Shown piece after piece: positions 8,547 to 15,625 of a stretch of 64,000 bases of DNA. Both the position numbers and the translations under genes were made by a program. Numbering within the stretch: the stretch's first letter is position 1; every line of letters starts with the position of its first letter. The notes beneath the pieces are model-generated. The model saw only the letters and a program-made list of their open reading frames with translations. It ran no database searches and had not been told where the DNA came from. Origin of the DNA: Micromonospora lupini (GTDB lineage Bacteria > Actinomycetota > Actinomycetes > Mycobacteriales > Micromonosporaceae); assembly GCF_026342015.1 (NCBI RefSeq), contig NZ_JAPENL010000002.1:253001-317000 (forward strand). The letters run 5' to 3'.

Positions 8547-9413
8547 ATGGATCTGCCTGAGGGACTTGCCTGGATACGAGGGTCAGCGGGCGGCCGGGCC
8601 TGGCTGGCCACGCTCCCGAGGTTGCTTGCGGAGTGCGCCGAGGGGTGGTCGCTGCGACTGGGCCCGCCCTTCCGGTACGCGTACGCCTCCCTCGCGCTCC
8701 CCGCCGACCTGCCCGACGGCACGGCGGCGGTGCTCAAGCTCCAGTTCCCGGCCGAGGACAGCCAGCACGAGGCCCACGCGCTGGCCCACTGGGACGGCGA
8801 CGGCGCAATCCGGCTGCTCGCGCACGACCCGCAACGGCACGCCCTGCTCGTGGAACGCTGCCGACCCGGCACACCGCTGTACGAGCTGCCGACGGACCGG
8901 GCACTGGACGCGGCGATCGACGTGCTGCCCCGGCTCTGGCGGCCGGCCGGCGCACCGTTCACCCCGCTCGCCGCGGAGGCGGCCGGCTGGCTCGACCGCA
9001 TCCCCCGAAGCTGGGAACGGACCGGCCGGCCGTACGAGCGGCGACTGCTCGACGCGGCGTGCAGCCTGCTCGTCGACCTGGCATCGAGCCAGGGCGAGCA
9101 GGTGCTCGTCAACCAGGACATGCACGCCGGCAACGTGCTCGCCGCCGACCGCGAGCCATGGCTGGTGATCGACCCGAAGCCACTGAGCGGCGAACGGGAG
9201 TTCTCGGTCGTGCCGCTCGTGCGCGGTCAGGAGCTGGGGCACTCGCCGGCCGCCGTCCGGCACCGGCTCGACCGGCTCAGCACCGAGCTGGGGCTGGACA
9301 CCGAGCGGGTACGGGGTTGGACGATCGGCCACACCATGGCCTGGAGCATCGACGGGGACGTCGTCTTCCCGCACCAGATCGAGACCGTCCGCTGGCTGCT
9401 CGACGGCGAGTGA
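8547..9413 (+). CDS. aminoglycoside phosphotransferase-family protein, APH(6)-like
   Basis: A 288-residue kinase-fold protein resembling streptomycin 6-kinase relatives. K64 (V-L-K-L-Q) and E75 would form the ATP-binding pair. The catalytic loop is V-N-Q-D-M-H-A-G-N: D191 and N196 are kept, but the usual H-G before the aspartate is N189-Q190. I-D-P-K (D209) corresponds to the Mg-binding aspartate. Whether it modifies an antibiotic or a cellular metabolite is unknown; most chromosomal actinobacterial members are uncharacterised. It converges with the Nei-type gene across a long palindrome. Confidence 0.8.
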   Translation: MDLPEGLAWIRGSAGGRAWLATLPRLLAECAEGWSLRLGPPFRYAYASLALPADLPDGTAAVLKLQFPAEDSQHEAHALAHWDGDGAIRLLAHDPQRHALLVERCRPGTPLYELPTDRALDAAIDVLPRLWRPAGAPFTPLAAEAAGWLDRIPRSWERTGRPYERRLLDAACSLLVDLASSQGEQVLVNQDMHAGNVLAADREPWLVIDPKPLSGEREFSVVPLVRGQELGHSPAAVRHRLDRLSTELGLDTERVRGWTIGHTMAWSIDGDVVFPHQIETVRWLLDGE

Positions 9414-9431
9414 ACCTCCGGCATTGCGCCG

Positions 9432-9507
9432 ATGATCGCGCTCGATCCAGGATGTAGTGGCCTCCGCGCTCCGACAGGCCACTACATCCTGGATCGAGCA
9501 CGATCAT
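9432..9507. repeat. long intergenic palindrome, 32-bp arms
   Basis: The arms 9432-9463 and 9476-9507 pair with one mismatch (the inner 23 bp, 9441-9463 with 9476-9498, are perfect) around a 12-nt loop. It lies between convergent genes and could terminate both, but the stem is far longer than a terminator needs and no T-tract follows. Confidence 0.85.
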
Positions 9508-9520
9508 GCCCACGGGAGCA

Positions 9521-9588
9521 GGCGGCGGCGGGCGGCGGCGGGCGGCGGCGGGCGGCGGCGGCGGGCGGCGGCGGGCGGCGGGCGGCGG
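9521..9588. repeat. 10-bp GC-only tandem repeat (GGCGGCGGCG)n
   Basis: Four exact GGCGGCGGCG units run from 9521 to 9560, followed by variant units to 9588. The array directly abuts the stop codon of the Nei-type gene. Runs of GGG at regular spacing could form a G-quadruplex on this strand. Confidence 0.85.
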
Positions 9589-9589
9589 T

Positions 9590-10399
9590 TCAGGCGGGTT
9601 GGCAGGTGCGGCACCAGTAGAGGTTGCGGCCGGCCAGCTCGCCTCGGCTGACCTCGGTGCCGCAGACGTGGCAGAGCCCTCCGGCGCGGCGGTAGACGTA
9701 CACCTCGCCGCCGTGGCGGTCGACCCGCGGCGGCCGACCCATCGCCTCCGGCAGGTGCACGGCGCGGACCGTGTCGATCCGCCCCTGCCGCAGAGCGAGG
9801 CGCATCAACTCGACCAGGTCGGCCCAGAGCGCGTCCCAGCCGACTCGGGTCAGCCCTCGGCCCGGCATGGTCGGCGGCAGCCCGGCACGGAAGAGCGCCT
9901 CGGTCACGAAGATCAGCCCCGTGCCGGCCACCACCGACTGGTCCAGCAGCAGCGCCGCGAGGGGCGTCGGGCTGCGGGAGATCCGGGCGTACGCCCGCTC
10001 GGGGTCGGCGTCGGCGCGCAGCGGGTCCGGTCCGAGGCGCTCGCGCAGGGCGCTGACCTCGGGCGGGGTGAACAGTTCGCAGGCGGTGGGCCCGCGCAGG
10101 TCGAGCCAGTGCCTGTCACTGGCCAGCCGCAGCCGGAGCTGGCCGACCGGATCGGGCGGCGTCCCCGGCCCGTCGGTGAACTTTCCGTACAGGCCGAGGT
10201 GCACGTGCAGGGTCAACTCGTCGGCGTAGTGGTGCAGGAGATGCTTGCCGTACGCCTCGGTGCTCTCCAGGACGGTGCCGGAGAGGCGGGCGGCCCCCTC
10301 GGCGAAGCGGCCCTGCGGGCTGGCGGCGTGCAGCTTGTCCCCGGCGAACAGCTCGGCGTGCCGGGCCGCCAGGCGATGAATCGTGTGTCCCTCTGGCAC
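9590..10399 (-). CDS. Fpg/Nei-family DNA glycosylase (endonuclease VIII-like)
   Basis: A 269-residue bifunctional DNA glycosylase/AP lyase for oxidised bases. GTG 10399 is chosen because the family requires proline directly after the initiator: P2-E3-G-H-T-I-H gives the catalytic N-terminal proline and glutamate, and K52 (A-Y-G-K-H) is the conserved lysine. A C-terminal zinc finger with cysteines C-x2-C and C-x2-C (H-V-C-G-T and W-C-R-T-C) completes the fold. P-E-G-H-T rather than P-E-L-P-E indicates the Nei rather than the Fpg branch. TATCCT 8 nt upstream of the GTG may be the -10 box of a leaderless mRNA. Confidence 0.9.
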   Translation of the reverse strand: MPEGHTIHRLAARHAELFAGDKLHAASPQGRFAEGAARLSGTVLESTEAYGKHLLHHYADELTLHVHLGLYGKFTDGPGTPPDPVGQLRLRLASDRHWLDLRGPTACELFTPPEVSALRERLGPDPLRADADPERAYARISRSPTPLAALLLDQSVVAGTGLIFVTEALFRAGLPPTMPGRGLTRVGWDALWADLVELMRLALRQGRIDTVRAVHLPEAMGRPPRVDRHGGEVYVYRRAGGLCHVCGTEVSRGELAGRNLYWCRTCQPA

Positions 10400-10448
10400 G
10401 GGTGCCAAGGATAGCCAGCGCGGCGGCTGGGTGCGCCGCGCTGCGGCG

Positions 10449-10649
10449 TCAGCCCTGGCGCTGCTCCTTCAGGTCGGTCACGAACGCCGCCCAGGTGGCC
10501 GGCGCGAAGGTGAGCGCCGGGCCGGTCGGGTCCTTGCTGTCGCGCACGCCCACGACGTCGGGCAGGTTGTCGGCCACCTCGACGCAGTTGCCGCCGCTCC
10601 CGCCGCTGCGGGTGCTCGTGCGCCAGCGGGCACGGGCAAGGTCAGTCAT
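10449..10649 (-). CDS. DUF397 domain protein
   Basis: A 66-residue DUF397 protein (W-R-T-S-T-R-S-G-G-S-G-G-N-C-V-E-V-A core, then V-R-D-S-K-D-P and W-A-A-F). In actinobacteria such proteins are encoded beside XRE/DUF5753 regulators; the Scr1/Scr2 pair of Streptomyces activates antibiotic production. Its start overlaps the stop of the upstream XRE gene by 8 bp, the normal layout. Since that XRE gene appears frameshifted, this gene may have lost its partner. Confidence 0.85.
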   Translation of the reverse strand: MTDLARARWRTSTRSGGSGGNCVEVADNLPDVVGVRDSKDPTGPALTFAPATWAAFVTDLKEQRQG

Positions 10650-11528
10650 GATGCTCCTCGATGATCGAAGTGATCATTTTCTCTGATTCTGCCTCACCCG
10701 ACGCCAGCGCCTCCAGGTCCGACCAGACGTGTTCGAAGGCGGCCACCTCGGCTGGCTTGTCCAAATACAGCGCTCCGGTGATGTTCTCCAGGTAGACGGT
10801 GGTCGGCTCGGTCGACGCCCGGCCGAACGCCTGCGGGAAGCCCAGCAGGACGAAGGTGCCGGTCTCGCTGGCCAGGGGCGGACCGGCGGCGAACGGGAGC
10901 ACCCGCAGGCTCACGTTCGGCAGCGCGGCCACGTCGAGCAGGTGGCGGAGCTGGCCGGCCATCGCCCGGCGGTCGGGGATGGTGCGCCGCAGCACCGCTT
11001 CGCTCAGGACGACCCGCAGCACCGGCGCGGTGGGCAGCCGGCGCACGAGGATGCCCTGTCGCTGCAACCTGACCTCGACAAGCTTCTCCCGCTCCTCCCG
11101 CTCAGGGTCGGGTTCTTGCGGCGGAACAACTCGCCGGCGTACTCGCGGGTCTGCAGGAGGCCGGGGATCAGCTCAGCGTCGTATTGCCGCAGGACCGACG
11201 CCGACGATTCCAGGCCGACGTACAGCGAGAACCAGGACGGGACGACATCGCCGTACGAATGCCACCATCCTTTGGCGCGAGTCTCCTTCGCCAGACCGGC
11301 GACGATGTCTCTCATGTCGTCCGGCACACGGTAGAGAGCGCACATCGCACGGGCGTCCACCACCCGCACGGGGACCAGACCCTTCTCGATGCGCCACACC
11401 TTCTGCCGCGAGCAGTCCAGCGCCTCCGCTGCGGCGTCAAGCGTCACCGCGGCGTCCACCCGGAGCTGCGTGAGCAGCCGGCCGAGCTGTCGCCGAGGAA
11501 CCGTGGACCCGCTTGTTTCATCAGTCAT
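10642..11528 (-). pseudogene. XRE-family regulator with DUF5753, disrupted by a frameshift
   Basis: The start at ATG 11528 gives an XRE helix-turn-helix (about residues 17-60, L-D-C-S-R-Q-K-V-W-R-I-E) and the first part of a DUF5753 ligand-like domain up to E-Y-A-G-E-L-F-R-R-K-N-P-T-L-S. Near 11101-11110 the homology moves to another frame (E-R-E-E-R-E-K-L-V-E-V-R, then D-U-F5753 to 10642), equivalent to a net loss of one base, or of four bases (GAGC) in the local repeat GAGCGGGAGGAGCGGGAG. As read, translation ends in an unrelated tail. It could be a real inactivating mutation, a sequencing error or, less likely, a programmed shift. Confidence 0.75.
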
Positions 11529-11558
11529 GCAACATCACCGCGCCCCTCCTGCAACATC
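11528..11558. promoter_or_regulatory. direct repeat TGCAACATC at the XRE gene start
   Basis: TGCAACATC occurs at 11528-11536 and 11550-11558, 22 bp apart (two helical turns), just upstream of and touching the XRE start codon. This would suit an autoregulatory operator; binding is inference. Confidence 0.4.
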
Positions 11559-11764
11559 GAATGTTTCACCCCGCACGCAATTCTTTTCCATTCCGCGTGC
11601 GTCAATACGGCCCGAGAGTAGGGCGGCGGGGAGCGTTGCACAAGGGGGCCGGCGTGGAACACGCTGTCACGTATCCGGATCGCGAATAGCGCCAACCGAA
11701 ATGGCGTTCGGCAGGCCGCCACCAATGCGGGATACGGGCCGGGAAATGTGTCGGAGAGGATGCC

Positions 11765-11938
11765 GTGGCGCGCGTGTCGTACAACGAATATCTCTTGGTC
11801 ACCGCGCTCACCCTCGCCCGTCGGCACCGGCCCGTCTGGAGCTGGGCGCGCTGGCGCAGGGTGTGCCGCTGCGGCGCGGAGTTGCCCTGCCGGGCCCGCC
11901 ACCGCATCCCGATCAACCGCGGGCACTGGCCGACGTGA
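11765..11938 (+). CDS. small conserved-looking basic protein with Cys motif, unknown function
   Basis: A 57-residue protein from GTG 11765, preceded by GGAGAGG at suitable spacing. Sequence features are an N-terminal Y-N-E-Y-L-L-V-T-A-L-T-L helix, W-x-W-A-R-W-R-R, then C34-R-C36-G with C42 and R-A-R-H-R-I-P-I, ending G-H-W-P-T. The clustered cysteines and histidine could bind a metal. Its stop overlaps the GTG of the next gene (GTGA), so the two are translationally coupled. I recall similar small pairs in Micromonosporaceae but cannot name a family or function. Confidence 0.7.
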   Translation: MARVSYNEYLLVTALTLARRHRPVWSWARWRRVCRCGAELPCRARHRIPINRGHWPT

Positions 11939-12189
11939 CCGACCTGAAGCCCGGCGACCTCCTGCTGATCGGCGAGGGCTGCTCGGTGCAGTTCTCCGGC
12001 GAACGCGCGCTGCGCCTGCGACTGGTGAGTGTGGACACGCGCCCGACGTACGACGGGTGGGTCTGGTTGACCGGCTACGTCCTGAGCGACAAGGACCTGG
12101 CAGTCGACAAGCGGGAGGTGTACGTGCGGCGGGCCGGTCTGCGGGTGCTGCGTACCGCCCCTGCGCCGGCCCGGCGGGCCCGGTCTTGA
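11935..12189 (+). CDS. small beta-rich protein, unknown function, coupled to 11765 gene
   Basis: An 84-residue protein starting at GTG 11935 inside the stop of the preceding gene. It begins L-K-P-G-D-L-L-L-I-G-E-G, then V-Q-F-S-G and a central R-P-T-Y-D-G-W-V-W-L-T-G-Y motif, and ends E-V-Y-V-R-R-A-G-L-R-V-L. The pattern of short hydrophobic strands suggests a compact beta-barrel, perhaps a nucleic-acid or ligand binder. No membrane segment or catalytic motif is visible. The tight overlap implies the two small proteins act together. Confidence 0.7.
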   Translation: MTDLKPGDLLLIGEGCSVQFSGERALRLRLVSVDTRPTYDGWVWLTGYVLSDKDLAVDKREVYVRRAGLRVLRTAPAPARRARS

Positions 12190-12301
12190 CGGCCGTACCC
12201 GGGATTGGTGTCAGGAAACGCCCAGGTGGGTATTTCCGGGTGGTACCGCGTGGGTGCCACCCGATTCCGTCGGCCACCACGCATTCATCAGGAGGTGTGT
12301 A

Positions 12302-13186
12302 GTGGTCAGGATTCCTTCGCTGTCCCGCCGGTCCGAGCCGGCGCCGACGCGGGACGAGAACCTCGACGGCCGGATCGACGGCCGCGACACCCCGGTCGCC
12401 GACCGGGACAGCAGCACGGCGGTCACCGACACCGACCGGTCCGAGGACGTCACCGGCCGACCGGTGGTCACCGATCGGGACGCCGACCAGACGACGTACC
12501 GCAGCACCACGGCGACCGACGACCAGGCCGGCGCGGCCGAGCGGCGTGCCGCGGAGCGCGCGGCCGTGGCCCGGGCCGCCACCGCCCGCCCGCTTGAGGG
12601 CGATTCCCGACCCGGCGCCGTCCGGTCGGCCGACACCCCGACCCCGCCGGCCAGCGTCGCGGCGACCGCACCGACTGTCGACCGCACGGCCGAGCGCGAC
12701 ACCGACGTCGACCGGGACCGCACGACCCGGCGACCCGAGCGCGACACTGACCTCGACCGGACGACCGGGCGGCCCGACCCGACGGACCGCGTCGTGACCG
12801 ACCGCCCGGTCGACCCGACCCCCGGCCACACCGAGCCGGAGCCCCCGGTGACGCGCGGCCCGAAGCCACGGGCCAGCCTGCTCGCCACCCTCGGCCTGAT
12901 CGTCTCCGTCGCCGGTGCGCTGTTCGTGCTGACCGGCACCCTCGCCGGGTACGGCATCGGGCTCGGCGCGTTCGGCGCGGTGCTCTCGGTGCTCGGGCTG
13001 ATGGCCACCCGCCGCCGGCACGTCGCCGGCAAGACCGACGCGCTGTTCGGCGTGCTCATCGGGCTCGCGGCGGTGGTGATCGGCGTGCTGGCGATGACCG
13101 GTCAGTTCGACTGGCCGACCACCGACGGCGACTGGGTGCCGCGCTTCCGGGAGTGGCTCGACTCACAGTTTGTGGACCGTTTCTAG
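12302..13186 (+). CDS. membrane protein with long disordered Asp/Arg/Thr-rich N-terminus
   Basis: A 294-residue protein from GTG 12302, with GGAGG 6 nt upstream. The first 180 or so residues are low-complexity, rich in D, R, T and P with repeated T-D-R and R-D-T-D-x-D-R segments, and no fold is expected. They are followed by three hydrophobic segments (about 190-215, 218-235 and 248-265) and a short polar tail with W-P-T-T-D-G-D-W. The N-terminal part is probably cytoplasmic. I do not recognise a characterised family; such proteins are common in Micromonosporaceae. A cluster of hairpins follows the stop. Confidence 0.7.
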   Translation: MVRIPSLSRRSEPAPTRDENLDGRIDGRDTPVADRDSSTAVTDTDRSEDVTGRPVVTDRDADQTTYRSTTATDDQAGAAERRAAERAAVARAATARPLEGDSRPGAVRSADTPTPPASVAATAPTVDRTAERDTDVDRDRTTRRPERDTDLDRTTGRPDPTDRVVTDRPVDPTPGHTEPEPPVTRGPKPRASLLATLGLIVSVAGALFVLTGTLAGYGIGLGAFGAVLSVLGLMATRRRHVAGKTDALFGVLIGLAAVVIGVLAMTGQFDWPTTDGDWVPRFREWLDSQFVDRF

Positions 13187-13202
13187 CGGGCACTGTTCCG
13201 CT

Positions 13203-13345
13203 CGCCGGTGATGCACCGGCGAAAGACCCGGCGGTTCGCCGGCAGCCCGACCACCCGGTGGTTCACCGGCCGGGCGACACCCTTTCAGGGGCGGCGGTTC
13301 GCCGCCCCTGAAGTGTTTCCGGGGCCCGGTTCGCCGGGCCCCGAA
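13203..13345. terminator. array of five hairpins downstream of 13186
   Basis: Stems: 13203-13210/13214-13221, 13228-13233/13237-13242, 13255-13260/13264-13269, 13284-13296/13300-13312, and 13317-13329/13334-13345 (one bulge). Three have the same GTT loop and the last has TTCG. The last is followed by GCGTTTTC, so it is the most terminator-like. Confidence 0.65.
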
Positions 13346-13372
13346 GCGTTTTCACGACTCCGCTTGCCCTCC

Positions 13373-13477
13373 ACGCAACGAATCGCAGCCCCAGACCGCT
13401 CAGACGCAACGAATGTTCGGTCTGCGCAACTCTCGGTGGTGGATCCTGCCGCTGGACCCGCATAGCGTTGAGCAACG
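13373..13477. promoter_or_regulatory. repeated CAACG half-sites upstream of ddaH-rocD
   Basis: ACGCAACGAAT is repeated at 13373-13383 and 13404-13414, 31 bp (three turns) apart. A related TGCGCAAC lies at 13423-13430 and the inverted pair CGTTG-AG-CAACG at 13466-13477. These are candidate binding sites for a regulator of the arginine/ornithine genes; the protein is unknown. Confidence 0.4.
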
Positions 13478-13532
13478 GCGCCAGCCCGTGGGCCACGGAG
13501 GCCGGGCGCGCCCGACCCCTGGGAGCAGGACA

Positions 13533-14354
13533 ATGACGATGGACGCCACCAGCCAGCGCCTGTTGATGTGCCGGCCGACGTACTTCGCCGTCGACTACGC
13601 GATCAACCCGTGGATGGACCCGAGCGCGCCTGTCGACGCCGCGCTTGCCGTCCGCCAGTGGGAGCAGCTGCGCCAGACGTACCTTGACCTGGGCCACACC
13701 GTCGAGGAGATCACTCCGGTGCCCGGCCTGCCCGACATGGTCTTCGCCGCCAACGGCGGCACGGTGATCGACGGCAAGGCGATGGCCGTGCAGTTCCGCG
13801 ACCCGCAGCGCGCCGACGAGGCGCCTGCCTACCGGGCCTGGTTCGAGGCCGCCGGCTTCGAGATGTACGACCCGAAGCACGTCAACGAGGGCGAGGGCGA
13901 CGTCCTGCTGGCCGGTGACCACCTGCTTGCCGGCACCGGTTTCCGCACCGCCCACGCCGCGCACGCCCAGTTGCAGGAGGTCTTCGGCTACCCGGTGATC
14001 ACCATGCAGCTCGTCGACCCGCGCTTCTACCACCTGGACACCGCGTTGACAGTGCTCGACGAGCGGACCGTGGCGTACCTGCCGGAGGCGTTCTCCCCCG
14101 GCAGCCAGGCCGTGCTGCGCCGGCTCTTCCCCGACGCGGTGCACGCCACCATGGCCGACGCCGAGGTGCTGGGCCTCAACGCGGTAAGCGACGGACGGCA
14201 CGTCGTGCTGCCCGCGCAGGCCACCGACCTGGCCGCCAAGCTGCGCGACCGGGGCTACGAGACCATCGGGGTCGACCTGTCCGAGCTACGTAAGGCCGGC
14301 GGCGGACCGAAGTGCTGCACGCTGCGACTCCGTCAGGGAAAGGCGACCAAGTGA
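13533..14354 (+). CDS. ddaH: dimethylargininase (N(G),N(G)-dimethylarginine dimethylaminohydrolase)
   Basis: A 273-residue amidinotransferase-fold enzyme that hydrolyses methylated arginine to citrulline and an amine. The N-terminal M-C-R-P-T-Y-F, the N-P-W-M-D substrate loop, the catalytic histidine region (F-R-T-A-H) and the C-terminal catalytic cysteine C261 in G-G-P-K-C-C-T-L match the family. ATG 13533 follows GGGAGCAGGA; ATG 13539, two codons later, is an alternative. Its stop overlaps the rocD start (GTGA), a common actinobacterial arrangement linking it to ornithine/arginine turnover. Confidence 0.9.
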   Translation: MTMDATSQRLLMCRPTYFAVDYAINPWMDPSAPVDAALAVRQWEQLRQTYLDLGHTVEEITPVPGLPDMVFAANGGTVIDGKAMAVQFRDPQRADEAPAYRAWFEAAGFEMYDPKHVNEGEGDVLLAGDHLLAGTGFRTAHAAHAQLQEVFGYPVITMQLVDPRFYHLDTALTVLDERTVAYLPEAFSPGSQAVLRRLFPDAVHATMADAEVLGLNAVSDGRHVVLPAQATDLAAKLRDRGYETIGVDLSELRKAGGGPKCCTLRLRQGKATK

Positions 14355-15565
14355 TCGAGGACATGCTGCGGACCCCGTCCGCCGTCCGGGACGCGGAGAA
14401 GTACACCGCGCACAACTACCACCCGCTGCCGGTGGTGATCTCGTCCGCCGAGGGCGCGTGGCTCACCGACGTGGACGGCAAGCGTTACCTGGACTGCCTG
14501 GCCGGCTACTCGGCGCTGAACTTCGGCCACCGGCACCCGCAGCTCATCGCCGCCGCGCACGCGCAACTGGACCGGCTCACACTCACCAGCCGCGCGTTCA
14601 TCCACGACCAGTTCGCCGACTTCTGCCGGGAGCTGGCCGAGCTGTGCGGCAAGGACCTCGTGCTGCCGATGAACACCGGCGCCGAGGCGGTGGAGACCGG
14701 GATCAAGGTGGCCCGCAAGTGGGGCTACCAGGTCAAGGGCGTCACCCCGGGCCAGGCCAACATCGTGGTCGCCGAGGGCAACTTCCACGGCCGCACCACC
14801 ACCATCGTGAGCTTCTCCACCGACGAGGACGCCCGCGCCGACTTCGGGCCGTACACCCCGGGGTTCACCGTCGTGCCGTACGGCGACCTGGACGCGCTCA
14901 CCGCGGCGATCGACGAGAACACGGTGGCCGTGCTGCTGGAGCCGATCCAGGGCGAGCAGGGCGTGGTGGTGCCGCCGGAGGGCTACCTGCCGGGCGTACG
15001 CCGGGTCTGCACCGAACGCGACGTGCTGTTCATCGCCGACGAGATCCAGTCCGGTCTGGGGCGTACCGGTCGGACGTTCGCCTGTGACCACGAGGGCGTC
15101 GTGCCGGACATGTACCTGCTCGGCAAGGCGCTCGGCGGCGGCATCGTGCCGGTGTCCGCGGTGGCCGCGAACGCCGACGTGCTCGGCGTACTCAAGCCCG
15201 GCCAGCACGGCTCCACCTTCGGCGGCAACCCGCTCGCCTGCGCGGTAGCCATCGAGGTCGTCCGGCTGCTGGCCACCGGCGAGTTCCAGCGCCGGTCGGC
15301 CGAGCTGGGCGAGCGGCTGCGGGCCGGTCTGGAGGGGCTGGTCGGCAAGGGCCTCGTCGAGGTGCGCGTCCGTGGCCTGTGGGCCGGTCTGGACATCGAC
15401 CCGGCGCTGATGAGCGGGCGGGAGGCGTGCGAGCGGCTCGCCGAGCGCGGCGTGCTCGCCAAGGACACCCACGGCTCCACCATCCGGCTCGCCCCGCCCC
15501 TGGTGATCACCGAAGAAGAGATCGACCTGGCGGTGGCCCAGCTCGCAGCGGTGCTAACCGCCTAA
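14351..15565 (+). CDS. rocD: ornithine--oxo-acid transaminase
   Basis: A 404-residue class-III PLP aminotransferase converting ornithine plus 2-oxoglutarate to glutamate semialdehyde and glutamate. It carries N-T-G-A-E-A-V-E-T for cofactor phosphate, the D-E-I-Q-S-G-L-G-R-T-G motif for the pyridine nitrogen, and the Schiff-base lysine in L-L-G-K-A-L-G-G-G. The GTG start overlaps the ddaH stop by 4 bp; the family N-terminus (Y-T-A-H-N-Y-H-P-L-P-V-V) follows soon after. A hairpin terminator lies downstream. Confidence 0.92.
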   Translation: MIEDMLRTPSAVRDAEKYTAHNYHPLPVVISSAEGAWLTDVDGKRYLDCLAGYSALNFGHRHPQLIAAAHAQLDRLTLTSRAFIHDQFADFCRELAELCGKDLVLPMNTGAEAVETGIKVARKWGYQVKGVTPGQANIVVAEGNFHGRTTTIVSFSTDEDARADFGPYTPGFTVVPYGDLDALTAAIDENTVAVLLEPIQGEQGVVVPPEGYLPGVRRVCTERDVLFIADEIQSGLGRTGRTFACDHEGVVPDMYLLGKALGGGIVPVSAVAANADVLGVLKPGQHGSTFGGNPLACAVAIEVVRLLATGEFQRRSAELGERLRAGLEGLVGKGLVEVRVRGLWAGLDIDPALMSGREACERLAERGVLAKDTHGSTIRLAPPLVITEEEIDLAVAQLAAVLTA

Positions 15566-15576
15566 CCCCGCCCCCC

Positions 15577-15602
15577 GCCGACCCCGGTTGATCGGGGTCG
15601 GC
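15577..15602. terminator. hairpin between rocD and FHA gene
   Basis: A perfect 10-bp inverted repeat (15577-15586 with 15593-15602) and a 6-nt loop between convergent genes. Confidence 0.75.
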
Positions 15603-15625
15603 CGGGGCGGCGCGCCGCGGGCGCG

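Larger units (their letters stand above)
13187..13532. other. intergenic region before ddaH: hairpin array then direct repeats
   Basis: These 346 bp contain five short hairpins (13203-13345), probably the 3' end of the upstream transcript, and then repeats at 13373-13477 in the presumed ddaH promoter. No tRNA or convincing gene is seen. Confidence 0.6.

Noticed and set aside
9521..9588. Regular repeats that might be a CRISPR-like array
   Set aside because: Units are 10 bp, GC-only and have no spacers or cas genes; it is a simple tandem repeat.
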